A DNA stretch of 64,000 nucleotides from Favolaschia claudopus (Eukaryota; Basidiomycota; Agaricomycetes; Agaricales; Mycenaceae), in the NCBI GenBank assembly GCA_037176885.1, contig JAWWNJ010000246.1, positions 1 to 64,000 of the forward strand. The letters are read 5' to 3'. Shown piece after piece: positions 45,046-59,606 of the stretch (position 1 is its first letter; the number at the start of each line of letters is the position of its first letter). The position numbers and the translations under genes are program-made. The notes under the pieces were generated by a model. That model made no database searches. It saw nothing but the letters and a program-made list of their open reading frames with translations, and was not told the origin of the DNA.

Positions 45046-45878
45046 ATGAAAGACTCAGTGCAGCGACTATCAATCTCCTCTCTACTGGGTGTCTTCAATC
45101 TCGGTGGTCTCTATCTAGCTGCTTATGGCTTTCTCTTCGGAATGAGCGTGTGGATTTCATTCTTTGGAGGTGCATAACACTCTTGCTCGCTGAAGGCGAT
45201 CTCTGGTGTCTAAGTAATATATATTCCAAGGCGTCATTGCCTACAAAACTCTCCCGAGAGCGCAATTCAGTGCCTTGCAGCACAAGACGTTCCCCATCTA
45301 CTTTGTGCTGTCTCTCGGGCTTGGCTCTACGTTGCTCGGGCTGTGGACTGTCAATCACCCTGCTGTGCAGACGCACTATGCTGACCCGCTGGTTGCGGAT
45401 GTTGCGCAAGCCTATGTTTTGGTGTTTGTGTTGCTTATGCAGGGAGTTAATTATTTTGTTGTGAGTTGCTTTTTGTGGGGTGCCGTTTTCTGCTCATGGA
45501 ATTGGGAAGGTTGGTCCGTTGACGAGCAAGTGAGTGATCATTCATAAACTCGGGGCGAGGAATGCCTTTTCGAATGCATTCCAGGACGATGTTCGAGCGG
45601 ATGCGACTGGAAAAGGAGGAAGGTAAAAATTACAATGAAGCTGGGGTGAGTTTATAGTCCTCGTGTCAATGAGATGTTTTGCGAACAAGTACTAGGTATC
45701 TGCCCAAATGAAAGCGCTGAACGCGCGATTCGGAATGTTACATGGTTTAAGCTCTCTCGCAAATCTTGGCGCTGTTCTGGCTTTGGGTACGCGCAATTTA
45801 CATGTTGAACTCGCTTCCGCTCAATCTGCCACAGGTTACCACGGCCTCTGGATTGGCAACTTCGGCCTGAAGGGATGA
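45046..45878 (+). CDS. TMEM205-like membrane protein
   Basis: Small multipass protein with the TMEM205/DUF4149 domain; molecular function not established. Exons join as MKDSVQRLSISSLLGVFNLGGLYLAAYGFLFGMSVWISFFGGVIAYKTLPRAQFSALQHKTFPIYFVLSLGLGSTLLGLWTVNHPAV, VADVAQAYVLVFVLLMQGVNYFVVGPLTSKTMFERMRLEKEEGKNYNEAGVSAQMKALNARFGMLHGLSSLANLGAVLALGYHGLWIGNFGLKG. Four hydrophobic helices are visible; QHKTFP, GPLTSKTMFERMRLEKEEGK and FGMLHGLSSLANL are hallmark segments. Introns after FFGG, after FVV, after NEAG and within LALG. It follows the Rieske gene at 200 bp on the same strand. Confidence 0.88.
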
Positions 45879-46003
45879 ACGTAGTGTACATATGTAGATG
45901 GAGGTGCCAGTTCAATCGGATGTATACATTTTTTGGATATGATGATATATGGCTGTCTCGTTAGTAAAGACAACAAAATGATATACACGGCGACGGTTAC
46001 GCC

Positions 46004-46928
46004 TCATGCTCCTACAGACTCCATCTCGGGCATGTAGCCTTCTCTTAAACTCCTCTCCAGACGCCTGACCTCCTCCATCGATGTAGCCTTTGCAATGGCC
46101 GCTTTGACTTTCTCTGCGTCCTCTTTCGACATCAAGCGGCCCGCTTTGCCTGCGACCGGGGCCAACTTGGGTTCGTCTGTCGTGACGAGCGCTTTCGATG
46201 ACTGTGTCGACACAGTAGTGGATATCGTCGTAGCGAGAGCGGTGGGTAGATTTTCTCCGGTCACGAATAAGGCTTTTCCCGCCTGTCGCTCCTGGAGGGT
46301 GGGGCCGAGTTCACATTTAAGTAAACCCGTTTCGAGCAAGGTGGCTGGTGAGAGCTCACCTTGTCTCGAATTCTCTGGAAATCTAAAACTCTTAGCCCAG
46401 GAAGTCTCCAGGCAAGCCACTCGCGATACCATTTTTTGTCCCGCACGGGGTTCCCCAGCAATGAAACGTATTTTAGGAATCGCAGCTCCTTGAGAGGCTC
46501 GAGGTCGCCGAGTTCGGTGAAGTTGTTGTTTGTGAGGACGAGGGTGGTGAGATTGGGGACGGAGATGTGGATGGAGGGGGAGATGTGGGATATTTTGTTG
46601 CTGGCGAGAAGGAGAGTGTTTAGACGCTTGAGGAGGGGGAGGTTGCCTAGAGTGACGATAGAATTGTCGGTCAAGTCGATAGCATCATGCTGGTCCTGAA
46701 CAACGCGTGCGATGAGCTGATGGTTCGCGACATGAGGGCGAGGAAAGGGCGAACTCGAGTGACACCAAGATTTTCAATGGCTGGTATTTTGTAGCCTGTA
46801 GAATATGGGGTGTATGAGGAATTAGAAGAGAATAGATAGAGCTAGGTACCGCGTAGATCAAGCTGGCGCTCCTTGAGGGGATTGAGGGTGGAGGAGGCCT
46901 GTGCCAGTAATTCTGGCGTGAGCTTCAT
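46004..46928 (-). CDS. LEA1: U2 snRNP protein A' (Lea1)
   Basis: Leucine-rich-repeat spliceosome component that binds U2 snRNA with U2B''. It starts MKLTPELLAQASSTLNPLKERQLDLRGYKIPAIENLGVTRDQHDAIDLTDNSIVTLGNLPLLKRLNTLLLASNKISHISPSI, exactly the family start, followed by VPNLTTLVLTNNNFTELGDLEPLKELRFLKYVSLLGNPVRDKKWYREWLAWRLPGLRVLDFQRIRDKERQAGKALF. The C-terminal tail is low-complexity with a coiled AEKVKAAIAKATSMEEVRRLERSLREGYMPE. About four introns. Divergent from SAC1 with only 70 bp between the ATGs. Confidence 0.94.
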
Positions 46929-46998
46929 GGCTAACTTGAGATCGTTTGTTTTGACGCGACCAAACACCGACGCGTCAAATCTTTGTGCGCTCACCACC
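46929..46998. promoter_or_regulatory. 70-bp shared LEA1 / SAC1 promoter with inverted repeat
   Basis: Extremely short space between two ATGs. It contains TTTTGACGCG (46949-46958) and CGCGTCAAA (46971-46979), an inverted repeat with a 12-nt spacer; the right half includes ACGCGT (46970-46975). The symmetric placement between two divergent starts suggests a bidirectional element. Confidence 0.55.
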
Positions 46999-49635
46999 AT
47001 GCGCATTCTCCACCAGCGCCTCCATTTGTCCGCCTTTCTTTCTTGCTTATTATCCTCCACCCTCATTTCTTCTTAGGTATACTCAGGCGAATGACACCTA
47101 CATTTTTGTGCCCCCAGACGCTGTTGGCGCGCAATCTCTGACGATACACCGTTCTTCAGGCGAACTCGTCCTGAACCGTAAGATAACTTGCTGTCTTTGG
47201 GATGAAACCTCAATGCCTGTATAGCCCCTCACTCGCTACCGCCTTCCGCTCGCCGCACCGGGAAAATATTATACGGTATTCTCGGAATAATATCCTTGTC
47301 GTTGTGTGCGTCTGCAATTATCAGCGCTCTGCGTTCATGGTTTGACTGCTGTTACAGCAGAATATGTTATTGTTATGACCGGACGAGAGTTCAAGGGCCG
47401 CCTAATGGGACACGACATTTATCGCGCTACCGACTTTGAACTTCTTCCTCTTGGCCAAAATATCAACGTTTACAACGCACCCCATCATGTCGAGGCCCAT
47501 ATGCTGAATCTTGTACGGTCACACCTCAACAGCGGCAATTTTCTGTTCAGCTATACATGGGATGTGACGCGTCGCTTGCAATCACAATGGGACACTCGGG
47601 AAAGCGACGCTGATAGACCTTTCTGGGCAACGGTGGGACATCCATAAATCTGCTAAACATGCGTTCGCTCACAGCTATTAGGCGGATGATCGTTTCTTTT
47701 GGAACAAGTCGGTGTCTTAGTATTGAAACGAGTTGCACTATTCAACTCAGAAAACCAAGATTTTTGCAGACCCGACTAACAGAACTGACAACAGGAAACG
47801 CCAGTCAGGATGTAAGTTTCGGACAATGCAACACTTTCCTGTTCTTGACCCTCATCTAGCTGAGCCCATATATTTTGCCAATCATGTACGGCAGTAAGTC
47901 TGTTTAATGCTCCCATTTACGCGCCATGTTTACCGTTCTTCAGCCTTCGACATTCGCACTGCGACGTTAGCCGCCCGTACCATGCAAATATGTCTCATCA
48001 GTCGTCGTTCACGCTTCCGCGCCGGTACCCGCTACTTTAGGCGTGGCATCGACCATGATGGACACGTTGCCAACTTTAATGAGACTGAGCAGCTGCTCCT
48101 CATTGAAGACGCACAAGCAGGCGAGTTCGGCACTCAAATGAGCTATGTGCAGATACGAGGCAGTGTCCCTGTATTTTGGGCTGAAGTCAACACTATACGG
48201 TATAAACCGGATCTGCAAATCATGGACCTGCCTGATACGGTGGGCATCCATCCTACCTCTTCTGTGTTCTCTGCCTACGCGAGTTTAGTCGGATATGATG
48301 CGGAAACACCTACAAGAGCAGGTCGCCATTTATGGCGATCAGGCGCTTGTTAATCTTGTTAACCGGAAAGGCCACGAGCAGCCCGTGAAGGAGGCATATG
48401 AGCGCTACATCTCACAGGTATGGGATCTCCGTCCCCTCTTACCGTTGTTTCCTTGTTGAACTCTCAATAGCTCAATTTATCCAATGTCCGATACCAATAT
48501 TTCGATTTCCACAACGAATGCAAACACATGCGTTGGGATCGCATTAGCCTTCTAATAGACGAACTACAGACGGACCTCAAGAGATACGGGTGATTTATTA
48601 TTATTATTTTCGAGAAGCTATCAGTGTATTCACGTTTGAAAAGATACTTCCACTTAGCGTCGAATCAAACGGTCCAGCTACAGCAAGGCACAGTTCGAAC
48701 CAACTGCATGGATAACTTGGACAGAACCAATGTCGTCCAGGCTGCTTTGGCACGCTGGACTCTGAACGAACAATTGAAGGCTGTGGGCATTTTGTCGGCA
48801 GAAGACAGCATCGAGAACCACGAGCAGATAAGTAAAGACTTCCGCGAGAGTAAGTGGTTCCCGTCATGTTTTTTAGAAAATTCATCCTCACATTCCTTGC
48901 TCTAGTGTGGGCCGACCACGCAGATGCCATTGCGAACGCGTACGGCGGCTCTGGAGCCCTGAAGTCCGACTTTACTCGAACTGGAAAGCGAACTCGCAAA
49001 GGACTCATGGAAGACGGTGTCAAATCGCTCTTGAGATACTTCAAAAATAATTTCTTTGACGGGGCCAGGCAGGATGGTTTCGACTTGGTCGCCGGAAACT
49101 GGGTACCGCGTAAAACACCGTCGAGCTCTATGTTCCTGATCACAGATCCTCGGCCTTTGATCACTCGTTCGGTCAGTCTCTTTTCGTGAATGTTGAGAGC
49201 GACTAGTTAATTGTTCTTCACGTAGATGCCTGTGGTTACCTCATTTTCCTTATTCATGATCTGCGCTGGATTCACTCTGCCTCGCACCTCCGGTAAGTCG
49301 AATTCTCTGTGGCGGATTTCGCAGGACTGAATATCCATTCAGACTTTTCGCTCTTTTACTTCTACGCGATATGGATCACACTCCTTTCCCTTTCTCTCAT
49401 CTTTATTGTCCTGCATGGCATCGACTACGTCTCTTGGCCGCGGCTAATTCCCTCTACCGAATATATCTATTACACTGGACCTGGTTTCCGCTCTGCCCAC
49501 CACGGCAAAGGATTGGGAAGTGACAATTTACCCAAGGCTAGGTCGGGCACGTCGATCAGCGAAAAATGGTTGAAAACTGGTAGAAGACGAATGTCTGTGG
49601 CGATTGAGGAGGGGGAGAAAAAGCGGGTCGATTGA
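46999..49635 (+). CDS. SAC1: Sac1 phosphoinositide phosphatase
   Basis: ER/Golgi integral-membrane PI4P phosphatase. Exon 1 ([10 protein letters not shown]) splices to [33 protein letters not shown], then [47 protein letters not shown]. The Sac domain continues with [109 protein letters not shown], and the CX5R catalytic motif CMDNLDR in [23 protein letters not shown]. The C-terminus has two membrane helices ([17 protein letters not shown] and [23 protein letters not shown]) and a short basic tail. About a dozen introns. Length is normal. Confidence 0.94.
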
Positions 49636-49859
49636 GTTTGTTTATTTTCCTCGTTGTATGGATGGTCTTAGATTGTTTTACTGCAAATACCTGCAATAAT
49701 AAGCTCTGTGAACTGTACGGGACGCAGTTCAAATGTTCAAAACTTGAAACTTTTCATGATGCCGTAATTACAGCGTGACCATATGGTGGAAGTGATACCG
49801 ATTTTTTACTTTCTCACTCCCCTTTCTCCCCTCTTCACCCACCCTCAAAAATCTCCCTA

Positions 49860-50937
49860 ATGGCCAAGGGCGGCATCAAGCGAGCATCCCCCGGCGCGGA
49901 GGAAGAAAAAAATCCTCTCGCCAACGTTGACTTGAGTGAGGAGGATGCCCAAAAACTTGGGAAAGCTCAACGCGACCTTGGACGCGTTGAGCTCGCTATG
50001 GGTCGGCCCATTCCCTTGGTCTTACCCTCTCTCGGCTTCTAAAATCTAGCTTGTAGACCGTCTGGGCCAAACCAAAGTAACCCCGGCCTACGAAAAGCGC
50101 CGTCAGGTTACAAAAACCATACCCAAATTCTGGCCCGTTGCTCTGATGAACCACTCCCATTTTGCCATCTTTGCGCAACACAATGCGGACCAGCTTGCGT
50201 TGAGCTACTTGGAAGACGTCTGGATCGCCCGGGACCCGACGGAGCACCGGTGTTACACCATTGAATTTGTGTGTTCGACTCCAGATTCCCGTCTGTGGGC
50301 GCCTCCGCTAACACAGGGTTTTTCTCGCTGGGATGTAGTATTTCAAGGAGAACCCGTACTTCACAAACACTGTTTTAAAAAAGGAGTACAAGTACAATGC
50401 TCCCCCCGCCTCTGCCGACGACAAGCCGGACGAAGACGGGATCACGGAGGCAATGCTCGACTTTTCCTGGGAGCGCGATGTGGAACCCAAGGTTTGGCGC
50501 GCCGTGATCTATCTTGCAGCCGTGTTTTTCTCATGCTCGGTCGAAAGGCATTTAAAATTGAGTGGAAGGACGCTGACAACGCCCTGACAAAACTATACCC
50601 TGGTGAGACGGGTGCTGAGGACGACGACGACGACATTATTGTCGATGCCGGAAGTTTCTTCAATTTCTTTGAAAAGGCCGGGGACAAGAGCGAGGTAAGG
50701 CGGCTTCGGTTTCGAGCCTTCAGTTTCATCCCGTTTGCTGATTTAGCTATCTTTTTGCCCCAAAATTAGCTTGGCGTAACTATTGCCAACGAAGTGTTCC
50801 CTGAAGCCATTGAATATTTCCTTGGCGAGGCCGGTGGTGACGCCGATATCGACTCGGACGACGAGGAGGATGATGACGACGAAGACGCTGAGGAGATCGA
50901 CCTCGAGAAGCCTCGGGCAAAAAAGCAGAAGGTGTAG
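49860..50937 (+). CDS. SET/NAP-family histone chaperone
   Basis: Nucleosome assembly protein fold, SET/Vps75-like. Exons join as MAKGGIKRASPGAEEEKNPLANVDLSEEDAQKLGKAQRDLGRVELAM, ERLGQTKVTPAYEKRRQVTKTIPKFWPVALMNHSHFAIFAQHNADQLALSYLEDVWIARDPTEHRCYTIEFYFKENPYFTNTVLKKEYKYN, FSWERDVEPKAFKIEWKDADNALTKLYP, SFFNFFEKAGDKSELGVTIANEVFPEAIEYFLGEAGG. The dimerisation helix, the YFKENPYFTNxVLKKEY strand and the FFxFF segment are hallmark NAP features. The C-terminus is a long acidic tail (DSDDEEDDDDEDAEEIDLEK) plus a basic end. It may bind H3-H4 and cooperate with Rtt109 if Vps75-like; that subtype is not certain. Confidence 0.9.
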
Positions 50938-51044
50938 ATCTAGAGGGGATAGCAATTATTTGTGGACTGGAACGGCGTGTGGATATGTATAAACTCCGTT
51001 CCGTGGGGGCGATGGGTGCATATGTGGTCATAGTTAGATCGAGT

Positions 51045-51050
51045 TATAAA
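51045..51050 (+). promoter_or_regulatory. TATA box of chitin deacetylase gene
   Basis: TATAAA, continuing TATAAAATAA, 55-60 bp upstream of the chitin deacetylase ATG, consistent with a regulated cell-wall gene. Confidence 0.55.
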
Positions 51051-51104
51051 ATAACGCTCCACACCAAGTGATCGTTCCCTCGCATCTCTTTCTTCTCTAC
51101 TCTC

Positions 51105-53185
51105 ATGAAGTCTGTCGTCGCTCTCCTTCCCCCTGCCTTTGCCCTCGGTGCCCAGGCCTACAATGTTGGCCCGCTCTATCCTCGACAGAGCCAGAGCGCT
51201 TCAGGCGCCGGCGGTGCTTCCGGCTCGGCCGCGGCCAACCCACCAGCATCGTCTTTCTCTTTCACATTGGCAGCCACAAATCCTACTGCCGTTCCTCTAG
51301 GCAAGCATCACCTTTGTTCAATGATTACTGTGCCTTATTCTCGCAGCCTCTATCATTTCCAATGCGCCTTCACAAGCGACCCATGCTCTGTCGACAACAT
51401 TCGCGGTTTGTCCTTGGCGGCTATGACCTCATTCAAATGTCTGACTGCAGTAGCCTGGAACAAATCCAACCGTCGTCAGCAATGCCCCCGCCCTACCGAA
51501 TCGTAAGTAGAATTTTCGTGCACTCAAGTACTTTCTCAATGAAAATATACAGCTTCTTTACTGGCCCCATCCAATTACCCGGCGCTCGACAAAGTTGTCC
51601 CCACAGATTCTCCGGAGGTCCAGCAATGGATTCAGCAAGTGAACAGCAGCGGGATACCCATTCCGAATATAGCTGTTAATCAGCCCGGTATGCAACTTGT
51701 GCACAATTTGTTATCCTGTTCCGATGTCTGTCCCTGTAGGCGGATGCCCGGCCAACCTTGAAGCAGCAGCTGATGCTGATAAGTCTCGGTGCTGGTGGAG
51801 TTGCACAGGGTAATGCAAAGATTTGGGTATTCATGGGTGACGTACTAATGTTAATCGCAGCTGTGTGGCGCCAACCGACATCGTTGACTGTCCCGAGAAG
51901 TTGACTTGGGGTATTCACATCGCCCTATGTCTCTGAAGCCCGTCCTAAATGTCTCCTAGGCCTCACATACGACGATGGTCCATCTCTTTACACCCCCGAC
52001 CTTCTTTCATTCCTTGATGAGCATAGTCTCAAGTCTACTTTCTTTGTCGTCGGCTCACGCGTCATCTCTTTCCCTGCCATCCTCCAGGCTGAATATATGA
52101 GTGGCCACCAAATTGCTGTGTCCGTAGTCTCTCCTCATCCAACTTGATTGATCTGATTCCTTGTCTGCCTCTAGTCATAGTAAAGATTCCGTTCGTTCTG
52201 ATCGTCAAGGGAGACTGACATGTACATAGCCTGGTCTCATCCATCTCTCACAACGTTAACGAACGAACAAATCATCGGAGAGCGTGAGTACCACCGAATC
52301 ATTGCTCTAGATGCATATTAATAGGCCTATAGTTGGCTGGTCTAAAAAAGTTATCAAGGACGTTTTGGGCGTTACTCCGACTCATTTCCGCCCACCCTTT
52401 GGTATGTCCTCCCTCCTTTATAGCCATCGGGACTATCCTTATTTCTTTCTCAGGTGATATCGAGTGGGTTCGCTAACTTTCACGCTTTCCGTTTCTGACT
52501 CTGTGCCAGCAACCGCGTTCGCGCCATTGCCAAAGCCATGGACTTGACACCTGTAATATGGACCCGCATTAGTCCTCAGGCCACCTTCGATACGGATGGT
52601 AAGCTTTTCTTCAATGTCTTTCCCCAATGCTTATGAGCATACATAGATTTCGACCTGCATTCCGGCGCGACGACAGCCAGTCACGTACTACAGAACTGGA
52701 ATTTCATCGAAGGTAAGGATCATTCAATGAGTTAATACAATAGGACTCATTGTTAAACGTCTCAAACAACAGGCAATGCCACGTCCTCCAGCTTCAACAC
52801 AGGTGAGACTTTACACGGGCCCATTTGTGCTCGATGATGAGCTCGTATAGGCTTTATTCTGCTCGAGCACGACCTGTTCCAGGAGTCTGTGGACATTGCC
52901 ACGGGATACATTCTCCCCGATGCGCTTGCCCACAACCCTTCGTTCAAGATTGAGCCAGTTATTCAGTGCATCAACCAGCCGTTGAACAATGCGTACCTCG
53001 AGCTCAACGACAACAGCACGAACCCGCCGCCCGTCTCGGCTTCGAGTGTAGGTATCGGTTCCGCCACCCCCAGCTCATCAGGTTCAGGCAACACCGGTGC
53101 TGCGCTGTCCCTCACGCCAGCCGTTGGCCCCATGCTGGCCCTCGCCGTCACTCTGTTGGCTGGGACATCCCTCCTCTTGCTGTGA
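51105..53185 (+). CDS. chitin deacetylase, GPI-type, CE4 family
   Basis: Carbohydrate esterase family 4 enzyme converting cell-wall chitin to chitosan. A signal peptide (MKSVVALLPPAFALGAQA) is followed by a Ser/Gly/Ala-rich stretch. The NodB domain shows LTYDDGPSLYTPDLLSFLDEHSLKSTFFVVGSRVI (motif 1, TYDDGP with catalytic base and metal Asp), HQIAVHTWSHPSLTTLT (motif 2, metal-binding HxxxH) and THFRPPFGDIDNRVRAIAKAM (motif 3), WTRISPQATFDT, and ILLEHDLFQESVDIATGYI (motif 5). The tail is Ser/Thr-rich with sequons and ends in a hydrophobic segment (GPMLALAVTLLAGTSLLLL), a GPI signal. More than ten small introns. The complete motif set argues for an active enzyme. Confidence 0.93.
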
Positions 53186-53852
53186 GCGGAACAAACATAG
53201 ACGTTGAAAGCCGAATTCCGCATGGACTCTAAGCATCACAGACTTTGATCTAATTAACGCTACTTACACGGACAACCTATTCAAATTGTATACCCCAAAC
53301 GAGGTGCTTCATGTATTTACCATTCCACGAACAAACAAATCATCTTCACTGGAATCCCTTGCTGTAGAGGCGGCGACACGACACTGATCTCCATTTTCGT
53401 CTGCACTTGCAGAGTGGAAAGGGTTTCCGGTTGTTGAACAGAATATTCGCGACAAGAGACAGAAACAATGTTAATGTTAAACCAGAACAACATACATCAA
53501 GTCTATTGACCAGTACATGCATAGGCAGGCACATGGAATGGCATGAAAAGAGCTACAGTATGAATAAAGAAAAGTCCGTAGAGGTACACAGAAGAAGAAA
53601 ACGAGCCCTGCAATCTATGAGGTATATTGTAGTGGATAAGGGTGATACCGATCAGCGTCAAACCAACCAAAGAAATGTAAGATAGAATAAAACGAAGTAA
53701 TAATGTAGGACAGGGGCTCACACAGACGGAGCAGATGAGGACAGCTCAGCTGAATTGTCCTTCTATAAGCTTTAAGTCGCCGCAACACTCTAGACTGTGC
53801 TGCGCCGGACGTTGTAGAGTATGGCCGGGGCAGAAAAAATGTGTGGTCTTTA
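53186..53852. other. gene-free region between two convergent genes
   Basis: 667 bp between the 3' ends of chitin deacetylase and SRPK. No conserved protein, RNA gene or repeat was recognised; it is probably two overlapping 3' UTRs and spacer. Confidence 0.5.
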
Positions 53853-56718
<2,866 letters not shown>

Positions 56719-57333
56719 ATAGGACGGGGGGAGGGGGGAGGAGGCAGCCAGGGGGCTGAGCGCGGTGGCGGGCTGAACAGAGAGATAAGTAGCTGTCAAA
56801 CTGATACTCTTTTCCCACGCCTGCCGAATATCTTTTTTTGCCTTTGCACAGCACTCAACACCTCCCGCGATTCCTCTCGTATATTCCTTCTCAAATTCTC
56901 TATCTCTCCCTCTATCTCGTCTACCCATGTGCTTGCCCTCGTCCTTCACGCCGCCGTCACTACTTGTTACCACCTTAGACTAATTAGCTAACCCGGCGAT
57001 ATACAGCGCGTTGCGTGGGCGGCTATCGTTCTGGGTCTGATGCAGTATCACCCCCACACGCAATCCAAATCACGTCGTAACGCTTGCTTGGCTGCTTCTG
57101 CCTCCTCAGTTTCAGCTCGGAGCGTAGGCACGTCGAATATTTCCAATTTCTTTGGCGTTCAACGCGTTGTGACCCGTCGCGTCACAAACTCAGAAGCTCC
57201 TGTCTTAGGCAACTCATAACGGCTCTTTCATCTTTACCTACTTCCCATAACTGGACCCGACTACAAATCTTAATCACTGGTCAGCATCGGTCTCGAACCC
57301 GAACTTGGGCTTTTAAAGCTTTAAAACCTTACA
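56719..57333. promoter_or_regulatory. shared SRPK / FRAY-kinase promoter
   Basis: About 615 bp between divergent starts. ACGCGT lies at 57162-57167 within AACGCGTTGTGAC, closely followed by GTCGCGTCAC (57176-57185). No separate gene is supported; the left 250 bp may be 5' UTR or extra coding sequence of SRPK. Confidence 0.45.
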
Positions 57334-59443
57334 ATGGCCCCCACTTTATCCTCCGCTCCTGGCGGCAAGTCTGCTACTCGCAATATGCCATCCGTCTCTC
57401 AGAGATTCATCGGTACGTGGCCACACAGTTACTCAATCGTTGTGCTAAATTAGCTGCCAGGTGCGGTTGAGGATGAATGGGATATGTTCAGGTATCTGGA
57501 ATACACTTGTCTCTTCGACCTTCAATCTCAACATCTCCAGCGATGTCTCGACTGATTATACTGTCGGCGCGCCTATCGGCTTCGGGGCTTCATCTATAGT
57601 CTACGCTGCGGAATATCGACCTCAACACAAGCCAGCAAAATCCCTTCCATGCGCACTAAAAGTCGTTGATCTTGATTTCCTGCCCCCACATTCCCTGGCG
57701 CTGCTACAACGTGAAACCACACTGATGTCCCTTTCCAAACATCCCAATGTTCTTCGTGTTCGTGGTTCCTGGATGGATGGCCACAAACTATACATCGCTC
57801 TACGTCTCATGAACAGAGGAAGTGCTGCCGATGTCATGCGTTATGGCTGGCCAGGTGGTATGGAGGAAGATGTCTGCAGATGCATACTGCAACAAGCTTT
57901 GGAAGGCCTGAACTATCTTCATGTGAACGGCTTCATCCACCGGGACGTCAAAGCCGCGAATCTTCTAATCGACGGTACAGTAGCTCCACATCATGTTCCG
58001 TAATCTTCTCATGGTTTCAGTGTAGACGACGGTACAGTCCTCCTAGGGGACCTTGGTGTTGCGGCCGATCTCGCTGAAGACACTTCGAGACACCCAGTCT
58101 CATCTTCGAAAAAGCCGAAGATCGTCACCGCTGAAGCCGCTGTAGGTTCACAAGGTCGAAGCAGCGGCAGTAGCAGCGGACATGGGCACGGGTCGAGACA
58201 TATCGCGTTTGAAGGTGCGGAGGGCATTCGACCCAAGATTGGCAAGCGCAAGTCATTCGTGGGCACGGTACCTGATTTCGGGCTACTACGATCGCACCGT
58301 ATCACTCACTGGTTTTTAATAGCCGTGTTGGATGGCGCCCGAAGTCATACAGGCGCGGCATTACGACTCGTCCGCAGATATCTGGAGTTTTGGCATTACC
58401 GCTCTCGAGCTAACTCAGGGCCGGCCACCGCGGTCACGAGAGTCAACTCAACGCATCCTACTGAAAACGTACGTGTTTAGCGAGATAGTCCTCGTTTTGT
58501 ACTCAGGCTTCCACAGAATTCAGGAAGAACCACCGACCTTGGACCGCGAAGGCGGGGTTTATAAATACTCCCGCAGCTTCAAGGAAATGGTCGAGCGTTG
58601 TCTTGTCAAAGACCCATCCAAACGGTGATCATTCTGTCACCTCTATCTTTGCCGCTCATCCCGCTTCTAGTCCTTCTGCAGCGGAGCTACTGGAATGTCC
58701 TTTCTTTAAATCAACAAAGAAGAAGTCCTATCTCGTAAGCGCCATCTTGAGTGCGCCACACTTCATTTCCCCCATTATAGTGACATTCAATGATATTTCC
58801 AGAGGACTTGCCCCCATTAACTCAACGCCAAGAGCGGCGAGCTGCCCGTGGTGGTAGCGTGCATGGGACCATTGATTCATGGGACTTTGGAACGGCTCTG
58901 AATTCCCCTACCGCACTGCGCTTCCCGGAAGACATTGGGATCACCCAAGAAACTTTGTTCGAGATGGAAGGCGAACACCGTTCAACCAGCCGGCGGTCTC
59001 AGCTCATTTCTTTGGCAGAGCGAGCGGTACCTGAATCCGAGGAACCGGAGACAGAGAACGAGACCGAGAATGAGGGGCCGTTGTCGTCTTCCGACTCACC
59101 GTCCGATGCAGACCCGGAGTTCTTGGACGTACCCGGCAGCAGCAGTTCGATGTCTTCCCCCGCAAGCCCGGCGGCCAGTTCTCTGATGAGCGCAGAGTTA
59201 ACGAGCATTAGCCCTCTTCCCCCTTCCGCTGTCCCCGTCCCCGTCTCCAAACCTCTTGTCGTACCCCAATCCCCCGGCTCCGCGTCGTCTCCGGGTTCCT
59301 CGGTTGGCCCACTATCGTCCAGTGTATCCTCCTCTAAATCTTCGCCCGGATTGTGGAAGAAGATCAAAAGCGCCACTGGCACACTACGCAAACCTTCAGG
59401 TTCAGTTCCCCCCGGTTCACCCAAAGGCAAAGCCAAGTCATGA
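57334..59443 (+). CDS. STE20-family kinase, FRAY/OSR1-like
   Basis: Germinal-centre-type Ser/Thr kinase. Joined exons read MAPTLSSAPGGKSATRNMPSVSQRFIGAVEDEWDMFSDVSTDYTVGAPIGFGASSIVYAAEY (glycine loop), CALKVVDLDFLPPHSLALLQRETTLM, LMNRGSAADVMRYGWPGGMEEDVCRCILQQALEGLNYLHVNGFIHRDVKAANLLIDDDGTVLLGDLGVAADL. The catalytic loop HRDVKAAN is intact; the metal motif is DLG rather than DFG. The activation segment carries an insertion of about 55 Ser/Gly/His-rich residues before KRKSFVGTPCWMAPEVIQ. The kinase lobe ends PSKRPSAAELLECPFFKS, followed by a Ser/Pro-rich tail of about 220 residues (ESEEPETENETENEGPLSSS). No clear OSR1 C-terminal domain is visible. Its substrates are unknown. Confidence 0.88.
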
Positions 59444-59606
59444 CCCGCATGATAGTTAATGAACGCTGGGCGTTAGTCTCATAATTACCACTCAAGCAAT
59501 AGCATGTATCAAATAGGAACTCGCAAGCTGCATTGATTTTGGATTGACTGTGTCGAATTCGAGATGCGAAAAATACAACATGGGTGGGAGAGAATGGTGA
59601 AGAGAA

